Part shown: piece after piece, positions 33,831 through 44,965 of the stretch
Layout of the letters: every line of letters starts with the position of its first letter
Position numbering within the stretch: position 1 is the stretch's first letter
Source of the DNA: Marsupella aquatica
Lineage: Eukaryota; Marchantiophyta
Assembly (NCBI GenBank): GCA_973895155.1
Contig: OZ316898.1
Location: 14,632,001 to 14,696,000 of the forward strand
Length of the DNA: 64,000 bases
Direction: 5' to 3'
Notes under the pieces: model-generated
Told to the model about the DNA's origin: nothing
Database searches by the model: none
Seen by the model: only the letters and a program-made list of their open reading frames with translations
Position numbers and translations under genes: made by a program

Positions 33831-33930
33831 AATCTTCAGGAATATCCGTCAAATTGCGTGTTTTCGGGCCGTCATTTGACGATTTGACGTGCCCGACAAG
33901 GCGTCAAGGTGCCCGTCAGATTAAACCGGG

Positions 33931-33938
33931 CCACTTCT
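33931..33938. repeat. Right 8-bp target-site duplication of the hAT element (CCACTTCT)
   Basis: An exact copy of 22386-22393. Confidence 0.93.
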
Positions 33939-35799
33939 ACTTTGCTTTCTCGAAGGAGGACAGTCCTCCATATTTTGCTTGATGGCCTCCTCTGGAATCC
34001 GAATCCAACTCAATTTAAAGAGTAGTAAGCCATGACAAAAACATGGTTCCACACATTTCACCATTTTCATTATTTTTTCCTGAAATTGAGGAGCAAAACC
34101 TCACGGGAGAGGAATGGAAAAAGCAAGAAGTGGTAGTTTAAAGCACACCTGCCACTATAAAAGCCTACTATAATAGCCTCATTCCATGTATCAGTGCTCA
34201 CCTTAAAAGTTGGAACACTAAGCACCTTTAGTGAAGCACTTTGTTAATATAGATTTTTGCACTCGTCACCTTTTGTGGAGCTCAAAGCACATTCCTGAAA
34301 CTGTGCACTTTACAATGAGAGCTACAAGAACCCTAGCTATTTACAGGGACAGTTGTGGAAGTTAAGCCCGGCTGGACCTCCATCTTGCTTTAAATGAAAG
34401 TTAAGCCCAGCTGGTTAGAGGGCTTTGTTTTGCCTATTCACATGGACTCTGACACACTCTACTTCACTTTACATCCAAAATCCACATTGTCGGGCTATCT
34501 TTAGAAGGACTTTCCACTTGGATGCCCCAAGTAGTTTCACTTTTGAGAAAGATGCCCCAAGTAATTTTTCCAGGTGTCTCGACCAAGTGTAAAATGCTAC
34601 ATTTTGGCAAACTTGTGCATTTATTTGGATAATTTTTGGATCTATTTCAGCTCAAAATTTTCCAGCATGTTCTTTGAATTCCAATCTATTACTTGACAAA
34701 AAAATAAATAAATTTGAAACCATTTGCTCTGTTACCAAAGTAGGAAGACGGTCAAATCTTATAAACTAACCACCAACAGACTTTTCGCTTTTGTGAAGAA
34801 CGCCCTCAGTACTTTGGCACAAGTACCAACTACCACTTTGAGAAAGGACATTTGACTTTTGTGAAGAGGGCCCCGAGTAGTTTGCATGAGCCGCAACTTA
34901 CGACCGTACAAACAGTCAGGAGCCTGTTTACAGGTCACATATGAGACAAAATTTTAAATAGTGCTATCTGAGCAGATTCTGATGTTCTAAGTCAGTCCAT
35001 CCCAGCAAACCCCTCAGTCCATCCAGACTTTATTTTTTACCTTAAATAGCCCTATGCCATAAACAATTTATCTCTATTGCAGTTTTTTTCATTTTTAGAG
35101 ACTGATCAAAATGATTAGAATATTACTAAAACATGTACAGTCTTCCCCTAATAGAACCCCATGGCGCTGTATTTGAACAGTGGCCGTGGAATGTTGCATT
35201 TGTGTTTAAATATTGGGGTTGCAATATGATTCATGAATTTCTCACAGTTTATGCTCAATCTATAAAAGTTCAAGTTTATAACTCGAACGCAGGATCCAAC
35301 TCGAGTACAACTCCCAAGCTCTGAGGCTCTGTTAAATAGACATTGTATTAGAGTTAAAATGTTTCTTTTGTCACGGGACCCACAAATTTTCATTTTCGCC
35401 ATGGCCCCGTGTACTGGGAAGTCTCTAGTATAAAAAGTTGTTTTCCAAGTTTCATAAACATTACCTAGAATTTTGCCCAAAGGTTGCAATTTTCGACGAT
35501 GATTTATTTATTGAGCACTGGCTTGGCCTTCAATGCCAAGCTCAGCAACAGTCCCCGTTATTTCCCCAGATGATTCCTGAAAGCAATCGTGACATGTACC
35601 TCCGAAAGGAAATCTCACCGGTTTCCTGGCCTCTCCACATAGTGAAGCGTATACAGCACTGGGGATGATATAAGATTTCGGACCTGGAGACTAGCCTTGG
35701 ACAGATTTCTTGTGTTCAAGGTTCTGGCATTCTGAAAATAATCAGATTTTATGTGGTAAGTAGTCCAGACACTGACCATCCTTCTCTTGGTTTGGTGAG
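33939..35799. other. Anonymous DNA; its left edge was formerly next to the TPR start codon
   Basis: No gene recognised. Because the transposon at 22394-33930 is an insertion, the bases from 33939 onward originally lay about 30 bp upstream of the TPR ATG and should contain its native promoter. Confidence 0.5.
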
Positions 35800-36115
35800 C
35801 AGGAGGACATTAATTGAGAGAACAGCCTCTACTCGTCACCAGCGTGGCTGTAATTGTAAGGGAAGTCTTTCTGCCTGAAGAAGTCCTGTAAGTGCTACTT
35901 ATTTGTACATAATTGCAGAAAGGCTTTGTGCCTTAGGAAGTAGTAGTGAATGCTACCTATTTGTACCACCACGCTATCCAGAGTGATGGGATGGCCTTGG
36001 TGACATTTGCAAGAGGAATAAATTTTGCAGGAGGCTGTTGAACAGCTTGTTGAACTCAAGCGAAATGAATCCTCGTAATGTGTACTGGAGGTACAAACCT
36101 GACAGAATTGAAATG
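35800..36115 (+). pseudogene. Possible CXC-domain (tesmin/TSO1-like) gene fragment, broken
   Basis: The translation R-H-Q-R-G-C-N-C-K at about 35838-35865 resembles the start of a CXC domain. It continues, after a frame change, as F-C-L-K-K-S-C-K-C-Y, which matches the C-x-C-K-K-S-x-C-L-K-x-Y-C-x-C pattern. A diverged copy of the second half follows at about 35920-35972. Near 36050-36110 a segment R-N ... Y-K-P-D-R-I loosely resembles the R-N-P-x-A-F-x-P-K-I motif that follows the CXC domains in this family. Stops and frame changes interrupt it. It could be decayed exons or a chance resemblance in part. Confidence 0.45.
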
Positions 36116-37174
36116 ATTATTGAACTGTCTTCGGTAAATAAAAAAGGAAGCGCGCATATGGAGATGTTAACAAAAAAAGCCTAGTAAAAGCGTACCATTG
36201 CTGATCGACAAATGCTAGGACAAGAATTGAAACCAAGTTGACTCTAACACTGGAATGAATATCGGTGTCTGTTTTTTGTATTGAAAGCGTCAATTCCTAG
36301 TATGGTACACTCAAAATGAGAGTCATCTGACGCATAAGGTCCTTTGCCCCCACACCAATGGATCGAAAAACGATCTTAGTGTTACACGGATCTGCTCTTT
36401 ATGATAACAAATCAACTGGCAACTGGACCCGATCTTGTATTATATAAGCGATTGCATTTGACAGCTTATCTTGTAATATGCAGAGTTTCAAACTTAAGGG
36501 CTCGAATTATAAACTCCACAAAAGGTGGTCAGTGCTTCACCTTTTATTGGCAAGTACTCCAACTTCTGTGGTGAGACACTATTTCACCACATGACAGGAA
36601 TCACCACATGACAGGAATGAGGAGTAGTGAGGGTAGAAACGAGGGTTTTTATATGGGGAGGTGTGGTTTAAGGGAATTGCCCGAATGAGGATTAGTGAGG
36701 GAGAGAATGAGGCTTTAATATGGGCAGCTGTGGATTATGGGAATTGCCCATGCGATGATTACCCACAGAAGGCCCCATTGACTTCCAAGAGATTCACCAA
36801 GAGCATTTGATTCTAGGCTCACTTATCAACCAGTGTGGCTCACCAGTGAAAGCTCAACAGTGTCGGTCATCCAATGGGAAGCTCCTCTTGCACCCTTCCA
36901 TTTCTCACCCGTTCAGTAAGGACAATAACGAGTTCAAAAAATTGCTCCACAAAGCTTAAATAGATAGTGTGCAAATCGGGAAGATGTGGTTGACTTTACT
37001 TATGGGCCAAGTAGAGTAAATTCCCTAATCATCAACATCCAGGGGTTAACAGAATTGCCCCCGAGGGTTTTTAACGATCGCATGAACAAAAAAAAATTTT
37101 GCTACACAAGACATATTATAGATAGATAAAAAATTATATTGACACTATGATTTATCAGGGTGAGGTTCCAACAC
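36116..37174. other. Anonymous DNA with a two-unit tandem repeat
   Basis: At about 36613-36752 two units of about 70 bp repeat (AATGAGGAKTAGTGAGGG ... GGGAATTGCCC). Just before them a 17-bp unit TCACCACATGACAGGAA occurs twice. No coding content was recognised. Confidence 0.45.
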
Positions 37175-40100
37175 TTAGGTTGTCCCTGCTGATTCAATGA
37201 TCTTTAGTATATCAGGAATGATGCTCCACGGGAAGCCTCTCCGCTGTAACCATCCTATCATCCGCCTCCTCTTAACCTCAACCTTCACATCTCCTTGACA
37301 CCATCTCCTACGGGCCTGGGCAATTAGGTGCTCTGCTGCCTCTGTTGTCATGCCCCACTTTCCCAGATCTTCCTCTTCGTGGCTTTCAATCGCATCACTC
37401 GTCTGAAAGAGTTTCACAAGAGCAGCTTCAACCATCTCTTTCCGTATCCCTCTCCTCAGAAGCTCCTACAGAAATGATCACATATTTGTTAGAAAATACC
37501 CTGTTCGGAGCCATCTTTAGCCATCGCTTGAAGATAGAATATCAATAAAGTCATGAAGAAGGTTGTATGTTTTGCAAGAACACTGACCACTCCTGAATCA
37601 TGACCAGATGCACTGCTCGCTCTAAACTTTCTTTGAGTTTTAGTAAGGCTTCTGTGAAGCATCCTGCACAATCCTATGGAGACAGGCTACGCAACTTGCA
37701 ATGACATCCATAGCCTATGGATGACAAGACAGAGGACAGGATGACTGCTTTGATAACATTGGATTAAAAATGTTGATTGTCTACAGTGCCTTCGGCAAGT
37801 TGGGCTCTACCAACAGAGAACTGCTACTGCGTCTTAGAACATCTCGACCTGCATTATGGCCATCAGAACCAATATAAAAGCAGGTAGATGTTTATGCGAT
37901 CAGGTTCAAAAGAGATATTATTTTGGCAGTCATGACCAGTGACGAGATCCCCACATCTGGACGTGAATTTCCAACAGAGATGCCGTCAAGACATTCTACA
38001 GGGAATTCAACGACGTTATGTCACACCACATATGTTATAGCCTTTCCAAAATCCGAATGAAATGGATTGTAGGACGCATCAGATCAGAGGAAAGGTAGTT
38101 ATCAGACGGCAGAACAAATACTTACATACTTGATGCGCTTAGGACCCCAGGTATTGTCAGTCCACCTTGAGCGGGCAAAAACTTTTGCATAATCTTCATC
38201 ACTCTGTAGACCCCTGATAGACAAGAATGAATGTCATGATCAAACTCGTCAAGTGCATCAGCTTAGTGCATGTCAGATAAATCCAGGATCTTACCACCTA
38301 AATTTCCAGCCCATGATCATCCTTACCTGTCGTAACCAAAGACTACCACTTCAGTTACTTTGAGAAGATCAAAACTGCAGTAACTTGACACGACTAAAAT
38401 TGCGCAATACCAGGAGTCAACAACTACCGAACAGTTCCTGTTCAAGGTATCCTACCCTAGGGATATTCTCTGTTTCTTGAAATTTGAATCAACAATTGCT
38501 TAGAATTTTAATTAATAATTGCCAACTCCCCAAAAATCACCACTGGCAGCTTAGTGCTGCACAGGCAGAAACATTCCAATTAGTCCAAAGAGACATTACC
38601 ATCTTTGAAGGTCACTGACGGTTTCATCAATAACTTCTGGTGGAACATTCTTTCTGACCATTTTGTTCCGTAAATTTGACTCTGTTTGGGGCCTGCATTC
38701 ACATAATGCAAAAAAATGACATTCTGATTGAACACCGCGTAACAGTTTTACCATTAACGAAAGCACTGCGTTTAATGCAAACATTATGAGGTGGAAAATG
38801 AATGAAAATGCAGGGACAGCACCTAACATTATTCGACAACCCCAAACGCACAGGTTTCCGACCTTTCAAAACTGATCCTCACGATATGAACCGTTTCCGG
38901 TGTATACTAGGAGATCTGTACACACGGATGTTCATGAGGAAAGAGGAATGAACTTCCTTGAGACAAACTAGTCGTACCAGTTGCAGTCGGCTGGAAGACT
39001 TCTATAATCAATAAGGACAGAAGTACTCGTAATGAAGAGAACATGAAAAGGTGTGGGAACATACCCTCTTGCCAATAAGCCCATCGCATAATTTCTTGCC
39101 AAAGTCCGGGGATCCTTATCACGGATTTGTCCTATTTGTTCACCTACTTGCACATTTTCAGTACGGGACTTGAAAGTATCGCCAAATAGCGATTCTCCAG
39201 GATCAAGTCCAAGGCTGGTCGTATACTGCTCACCATCCAGTTCATCTTTCCCGGTAATATATGGTTTTATTATCGATTTTCCAACGACTCCAGGAAAAAC
39301 TGTACTAAGTTTTGAACTACTTGAGCTCTTACTACCAGTCTTCCTCGATGTGTTAGAATTCCCTCTCCTCTTGGAGGTATTTGACTCCCCGTCGTGTCCC
39401 TCATCCGATGAATCGGACTGAATTGACCCCGAACCTTTCTTTCTCGTCTCAAGAGCTCCTTCTCTGCTGCCATCTGGCCCATTGTTGGTCAACTCCTTCT
39501 GAACATAGCGGACCGGACCAGATGGCTCCAATGGTAGGTCAGAACTGGTAGATGCAAACACCGTTCCAACTGCCTGCACCACAACTTCATTTCCTGCGTA
39601 ACTCAGTGCTTCATTTCCTGTGTAACTCAGTGAAGAAAGTCATTTCCACAAATTATGACAAAAGTAATCCGGTAGTTCTAAGCAACCACATAGATGAACG
39701 CATTTCTGTCAGTCTTCGAAACCAACGAAAGCGGCAGGAAGAACATACTGGACTGGGCCAACGAACACCAGAGCAGGGGATAAGAACTAATGTTAGCTAA
39801 GTGGCTACGGATTCAATTTCATCTCCCCTGCAAAAATTTCGCATGCTATTCCAGATTGGCTCAGCGAACAGCACAAAATAATGCAGAACCTTTCTTAATG
39901 AACAGAGCTTTGGACCTGGGCTGTGGAGGAGGCCATCGAATGGGGACTTACCAGGAGTAAGTTTGCAGAAAAGCATAGGAGATTGGTGACGGTAGCAGAG
40001 AAAAGCCACCGGAGTCAGAAAAGCCATAAAACTCGGACCTTTAGAGGCCTACCGGGTACAAGCGGGGTTTTCCATGAGTAAGCACCCAATTCTATAAGAA

Positions 40101-40478
40101 CTGCGAACACCTCCAGTAAGCACTTATGTGTCCCCAGATCTAAATGAGGTAATTGACTGGTATCCTTGTATTTTCGTTTTACTCGTCAGTTGCTGTATTT
40201 TGGACTCACTGAGAGATTTTGACGAATTCTGACATCTATATTGGTTAAATCGTCAGCTTCCAAAATCCGAGTTTTCTCAACATCGTACTTATATTCACTA
40301 GACAGTTCTGCGTGTTCCCCCACGTTACTTGACTCAGTTGCAATAACTTCTCTTCATTTATTTTGCAGACACCTGAAAGATGCAGCCGCGGAAACCTCAT
40401 GAGGAGAGGCTTCTGCACACCAAAACCAAACTCTGGGGTCGGAGCACTGGAAACATTTCCTGCAAGTGAGCCAACCAT
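37175..40478 (-). CDS. RecX-family protein with N-terminal extension, five exons
   Basis: Exons 40478-40373, 39593-39065, 38692-38600, 38213-38126 and 37465-37175 join with consistent phases to 1107 nt, a 368-residue protein. All introns are GT-AG. The start is the first ATG after an in-frame TAA. Residues 1 to about 36 could be an organelle-targeting sequence. Residues about 40-190 are Ser/Lys-rich and disordered. The RecX helices follow: L-A-R-N-Y-A-M-G-L-L-A-R-G, L-R-N-K-M-V-R-K-N-V, D-E-D-Y-A-K-V-F-A-R-S-R-W, W-G-P-K-R-I-K-Y-E-L-L-R-R-G-I and R-R-R-M-I-G-W-L-Q-R-R-G-F. Bacterial RecX binds RecA and limits its filaments. Plant RecX proteins are organelle-associated and are thought to regulate organellar recombination; I infer that here. 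Exon 2 has two possible acceptors 24 nt apart, both in frame. Confidence 0.87.
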
Positions 40479-41669
40479 CTTTTAACTCCAGCAAAGGACC
40501 AAAGAAGACTACATGAAATCATCACTCGGATTGGATACAGAAAGCGGTTCTATACGCAAATAATCCGTGAATACATATCATGGACTGCACAACACAAGGC
40601 CCCCGCCCTATGTCCCCCAGGAAAAACGACTGCTGTAAATCTTTCTCAAAGCACCAAATCGACGAACAGCTATTGGGTGTCCGTAATGCAAACACAGAGA
40701 CTAATTCTGGAATCAATTTGAGCGTTGTGTATAAAGCTTTAAACCCTACTTGCAAAGCAATCGCTCCTTTCTTCTGGGAATTTTGTCTGGGCTCCCTCGA
40801 CAGATGTTATCGTGTTCTAGGGAACGTATTTTTTGCAGGAATTGCTCTGGCGACTTGCGTTTCAACGATGAGCAGGTTAGATTTCATTTCGTAGCATGCA
40901 ATTGCTTATCGTCTAGCCTCATTGAGAGATCGTGCATACTCCAGAAGTCAAAGAGCTCATCCTTCTCTCACTGATCGAATCAATACCAAAAGTCGGAAAT
41001 TTCCTGCCCACGAATTTTCTCCTACCTCTGTTCATTCGGAGTTGAACTCTACATTTCGCTCATTTCAGAAGGAATCCAAAAGCAGCGTAGCTTCAGCGGT
41101 GGCTCTATCCCCTGCTCCTGGCACCCAATACTCAAACGCATTGGCTCACGGAGGAAGATTTGCGGAACTTTATTACACCAGGCAATCAGAGAAGATTGAG
41201 TCAATCAAAGTGCCTGCCTCCACAAACAGACTGAGAATAAGTATCGGAGTCCCCTGGAGTAAACTTAATGGCCTGTGAGGCCTCTTTTTCATTCCCCACA
41301 GCTTTAAAAAAATTTAAGCACAAGCCTTACCCGTTTGTTGAAGCAAATAGACAAAACAGCTTTTTAGTAACCTGACCCCTAACTCTCCGAATTCACTATC
41401 CAGTCCCTAAAACGAATTTATTTGTTACCTGTCCCCCTTTCCTTATGTGAGATACCAGTACCCCCTATACATCGTTACAGCTGTCACATGGCAAGGCGCG
41501 AGTGGCCTAAACCTTACCGGGCAGGCTCCCTGGTCACCCACTCCCCATTCCCAGATCATTGCATATCAGGCTGGCCCAGGACCAGGAACAATGCCTTTTT
41601 TCTGCCAGGAGGTCCTCATGAAAGCCCGATACTGCCTGCCCTCATTTTTCTTGGGAAAATGCTTCACGA

Positions 41670-42017
41670 ATGTGCACAGCTTTCTCTCAATCGTTCGGTG
41701 TCAGCTTACCAATAGCAACAAGAATTACTGGCGAAGTTGGAGAACCGGGGACAGTTTTAGCTGGGATGGGCCCTGGAATGCCAGTGGAATATGTCAATGG
41801 CCCAACATCATTGTGGAAAGCAAGGCAAAAGCTGAAATTCTATGTTGTAGTTCGTGGATTTCAGCCTGAGATTTATGAGACTTGGAATGAATGTAATCAG
41901 CAAGTATGGAGATTTAGTGATTGCAAATTTAAATCATTCAAGACTAGGGCGGAGGCAGTACAGTACATGCAAAATGGGTTGAGTGTTCAACGTACTTGGG
42001 GAATGCCCCAAAAGTAG
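41670..42017 (+). CDS. RNase H N-terminal hybrid-binding (viroplasmin-like) domain protein inside the MULE
   Basis: A 115-codon frame. Residues about 56-99 fit the small RNA/DNA hybrid-binding domain found at the N-terminus of eukaryotic RNase H1: K-F-Y-V-V-V-R-G, then I-Y-E-T-W-N-E-C, V-W-R-F-S and F-K-S-F-K-T-R-A-E-A. No RNase H catalytic domain follows. Residues 1-55 are unrecognised, so the true start may be further in or in an upstream exon. It is convergent with the transposase, whose stop is 275 bp away. It is probably a host fragment captured by the MULE, or a second MULE gene. Whether it is expressed is unknown. Confidence 0.65.
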   Translation: MCTAFSQSFGVSLPIATRITGEVGEPGTVLAGMGPGMPVEYVNGPTSLWKARQKLKFYVVVRGFQPEIYETWNECNQQVWRFSDCKFKSFKTRAEAVQYMQNGLSVQRTWGMPQK

Positions 42018-42291
42018 AATGTAAAATTGTTCAGGTTCCCCAATTTCATCGGGACAAAATAAGGCTTTCAAGCAAATTCAGCTTGCATGCAATATATAAT
42101 CCAATTGTTCTGTTTCATTCCATCAAATTGAATGACATTCAACATTCATATAATCTGCTGTTATCATTTGCAGCAATGGGTTATTGATATACATCGACCA
42201 AATTTATTGCAAAAACTCTGTTCCAAAAAAACCTCTACAAAAGCCTATGTACTAGCTATTGTGCCCTTGCAAAGCCACAACTTTCAATGAT

Positions 42292-44404
42292 TCATCCCTG
42301 CGATTGGACAGTCCCCAATAACTGAGAGAAGCTCTCATAATTATCCAAGTTTGCACTCTCAACATTCTTATTTACATTCAGTCTAAGAGCTTCTTTAGCA
42401 GCCTCCTGTTCGGGGCAACTCCTCTTGTCATGGCCTCGCTCACCACAGATGCTACACTTCCTGGGCAGCCTACATACTTTTTCACCTGGAAATTGCATCT
42501 GAAGTCGCTCAGTTGGGTGTCCTTTCCTACGCTTCTTCAATGGTGGCCCACAATTGGGGTCTGGCTCCAGGTCACTCCTCAATAAAGCAGGGAGATGACT
42601 TTCATATGTCGCCTGAAATGTTTGAGTTGAATACAATGGGGAAACATAATCAGCATGCCTTTTACACAATCTGGTCAAGGCCTGCCAGGCATGTACACAA
42701 GGCAATAGAGTGTCCTGGAAGTCACCACAAGTACAAAACCACTCAGGCTCAAATTTCACAAGGTACTGATTATTTCTCTCATCAGTGATTCGAACCTCAA
42801 TTGCACTGGATGGGTGGGCAGTAAGGTGAGTGGCCTTCTCTTCAATGTCCCTCAAGTACGCCATAATGTTGGGTGGGAATGGAGTTCTTAGCCCTATAGC
42901 CAATTCTCGCTTCTCAAAATATTTGATCATGATGTAAATCCTAAATTTGACAAGACATATTGAATGTAACTTCCTGCCTCTAGGGTCTGAAAGCACAATT
43001 ACTCCTTTTTTCTTGCTGTGAAGTCTCATGGCCCCACTTGCCACAAACCAATTTGACCTGGCTCATAGTCTGAAATGAAAGATACAGATAACAGCAGTAA
43101 GTATACAATTTGAATAACAAAACACAACAAAACAATTTTAATAACGGAAACACTTGCCTTCGACTAGAGAAAAAAGCTTTGGAAGAAAATTTAGGGTCGG
43201 CTGTCTTCCGAATGTACTCAGTAGCAGGCTGTTTTTTAGCTTCAATTTTCTCCAATATCAGATTGTACTTTGTCGGAGTCACAGGGTAAGGCAAGGCCTC
43301 AAACAATTTCCTCACTTCTTTGCCGTAGTGTTTATGCACCATTTCTAGCAAGGTGCCATGTACTATATGAAGGATGTCCATGGGGAAAATTTGAGGCACC
43401 CCATCAGTCAACCCTTTTCCCATGTCTGAAATAAACATAGTGTCTGCCTTGCTCAAGTTAGGAATGGCATCTCTTATCAAATTGAGGAAAAACATCCAGC
43501 TCTCTTCATTCTTTGACGGCACCCAACAATAGGCAAGTATAATGACAGTGTCCTTGGCATCGAGTGTGGTAGCCAAAAGTTCCAGGATACCTACATCGTG
43601 TGTGGGTACCATCTAAGGCCACCATAGGCCTGCACTGACGATATGCTTCCTTGGAAACAGAATGGCAAACAAACAACATATCCAAGCGACCGCCCAAGAG
43701 CCCTGTACTTATCAAATGTCCCAGGGTCATGCTCAAGGTTGTGGTGGCAATGGGCAGGGATTAGCTTAAAGGATTATGTCTGGTCTCCATCTAAGCGTTT
43801 CAAAGCACCTCTGCTTTGCAGCATAGGCAGTGTGATATTTTATATCTGGATGGACTAAAGCTTGGGCTGAATCTCTCAAGAATGATGGTCTGGTCTGGCA
43901 ATTCTTACTAATAATGTCCAATATGCGATCAACAAGCCTGTCTGAATTGGAGTGCATCCTACAATGGTAGTGACCTACAGCTTCACAAGAGTGTTCCATC
44001 CATGCGAGTGTTATGGTTATAGTTTTGGTTCTTGACTTCTTTGTTGCCCTAAGCCGCCAGGGGCACTGTCTTTCAATGTCGTCATTACTCATTTGACGTC
44101 TTACCTTCCACTTTGTGTGGTCTTTCTTATGAGTGGTAAGGACTCTCTCAGATTTCACTCCCTCATCCACAATGGCTTGCTTCAAGTCTTGCCAGCTCTC
44201 AAATGTGTTCCCCACTTTCAACTGGATAGCTTGCTGTGGACGGAATTGTGGATCCATGATAGTACCTAAAATGCAAGAATTCCCAAACAATTCCCAGTTG
44301 CTATCATCCACAATAGCTAAAATAGAAATCACAATACATTCACTAGTCAAATTCAGATTAGAATGCACCATCGACTTGCACCTCATCACAGTAGCACAAC
44401 ACAA
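42292..44404 (-). pseudogene. MuDR-type MULE transposase, decayed
   Basis: Pieces in transcript order are 44404-43766, 43736-43506, 43612-42980 and 43044-42292. The first has the MuDR N-terminal region (V-G-N-T-F-E-S-W-Q-D-L-K and C-P-W-R-L-R ... H-S-C). The middle ones have the transposase core with D-G-T-H near 43610 and I-S-D-M-G-K-G. The last has a SWIM finger (C-T-C ... C-V-H) near 42730 and a C-x2-C-x4-H-x4-C zinc knuckle near 42440. Frame changes occur near 43760, 43600 and 43020. An intron with a GC donor (AAG|GCAAGTG near 43158) is possible, but its junction does not restore one frame cleanly. It is not functional as read. Confidence 0.87.
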
Positions 44405-44660
44405 CTAGAAAAGAATAGTACAACAATTTCTACTTGCACAAGTCTTAAGCCTGCCGTCTCATAGTGACAATGTGAGACCAAGAAATCAGATTGCGTGCAC
44501 AGGCAACAGTTTAAAAGTTTATTTTGATAAGGAATGAATTTCTCCTAGTACCTGAAGTGCTATTGTTTGTGCTGCACTGAGCTATGGCTGTTGTGTTGCC
44601 CTTGGCAATCTCTCTATTGTTGTTGCGACGTCCTTGGCCAGCATGAACGTTGCCCTAAGC

Positions 44661-44957
44661 CTCGGGGGTCTCACTACATGGGGACCTCCCCATCACCTGC
44701 GACGTTTTTAGGCCTTGGACCCCCTAAAATGTAAGAAAAAAATATTATTTTTTAACCCCTATAAAGTTGGAATATTCTTGGAATATTCCAAAAATTGGAT
44801 TAAAAAGGCCCTAATGTTCTTATAAGTCTCAAAATTGAATTTAAAAGACCCTATTGTTCTTCTACAAAAATTCTTAAGTCTTCCCTTACAACCAATAAAA
44901 TGACCCTATCCTTCGTCGCACCTGATATGCCATTTTTGTGGAAGTGAAACCCCCGAG
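44661..44957. mobile_element. 297-bp hAT-type MITE, copy 1 (nested in the MULE)
   Basis: The ends CTCGGGGGTCTCAC and GTGAAACCCCCGAG are inverted repeats. It is flanked on both sides by CCCTAAGC (44653-44660 and 44958-44965), an exact 8-bp target duplication. It lies about 260 bp upstream of the MULE transposase start. It is non-coding and differs from copy 2 at only about three positions. Confidence 0.92.
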
Positions 44958-44965
44958 CCCTAAGC

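Larger units (their letters stand above)
22394..33930. mobile_element. Complete 11.5-kb hAT-superfamily transposon carrying kinase and RING genes
   Basis: Both borders are defined by the sequence. The left end starts CCCGGTTTGACCT and the right end, read inward on the minus strand, starts CCCGGTTTAATCT (11 of 13 match). Each is flanked by CCACTTCT. Inside, from left to right, lie a G-rich tract, three hairpin repeats, a kinase ORF and a RING-like ORF on the plus strand, a fold-back array, a DUF659/hAT transposase on the minus strand, three mirror-order hairpin repeats, and a C-rich then G-rich tract. The transposase family, the 8-bp duplication and the terminal repeats agree on hAT. At 11.5 kb it is far longer than a typical hAT element of about 3-5 kb. 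The exact duplication suggests a fairly recent insertion, although the transposase has one stop. Confidence 0.93.

Noticed and set aside
33163-33852. 229-codon Pro/Gly/Arg-rich frame and overlapping plus-strand frames
   Set aside because: Products of the C-rich and G-rich tandem repeats at the right transposon end.
40522-41278. Open frames upstream of the RecX ATG as further RecX exons
   Set aside because: An in-frame TAA precedes the ATG at 40478, and no splice pair joins them; they probably lie in the 5' leader or promoter.
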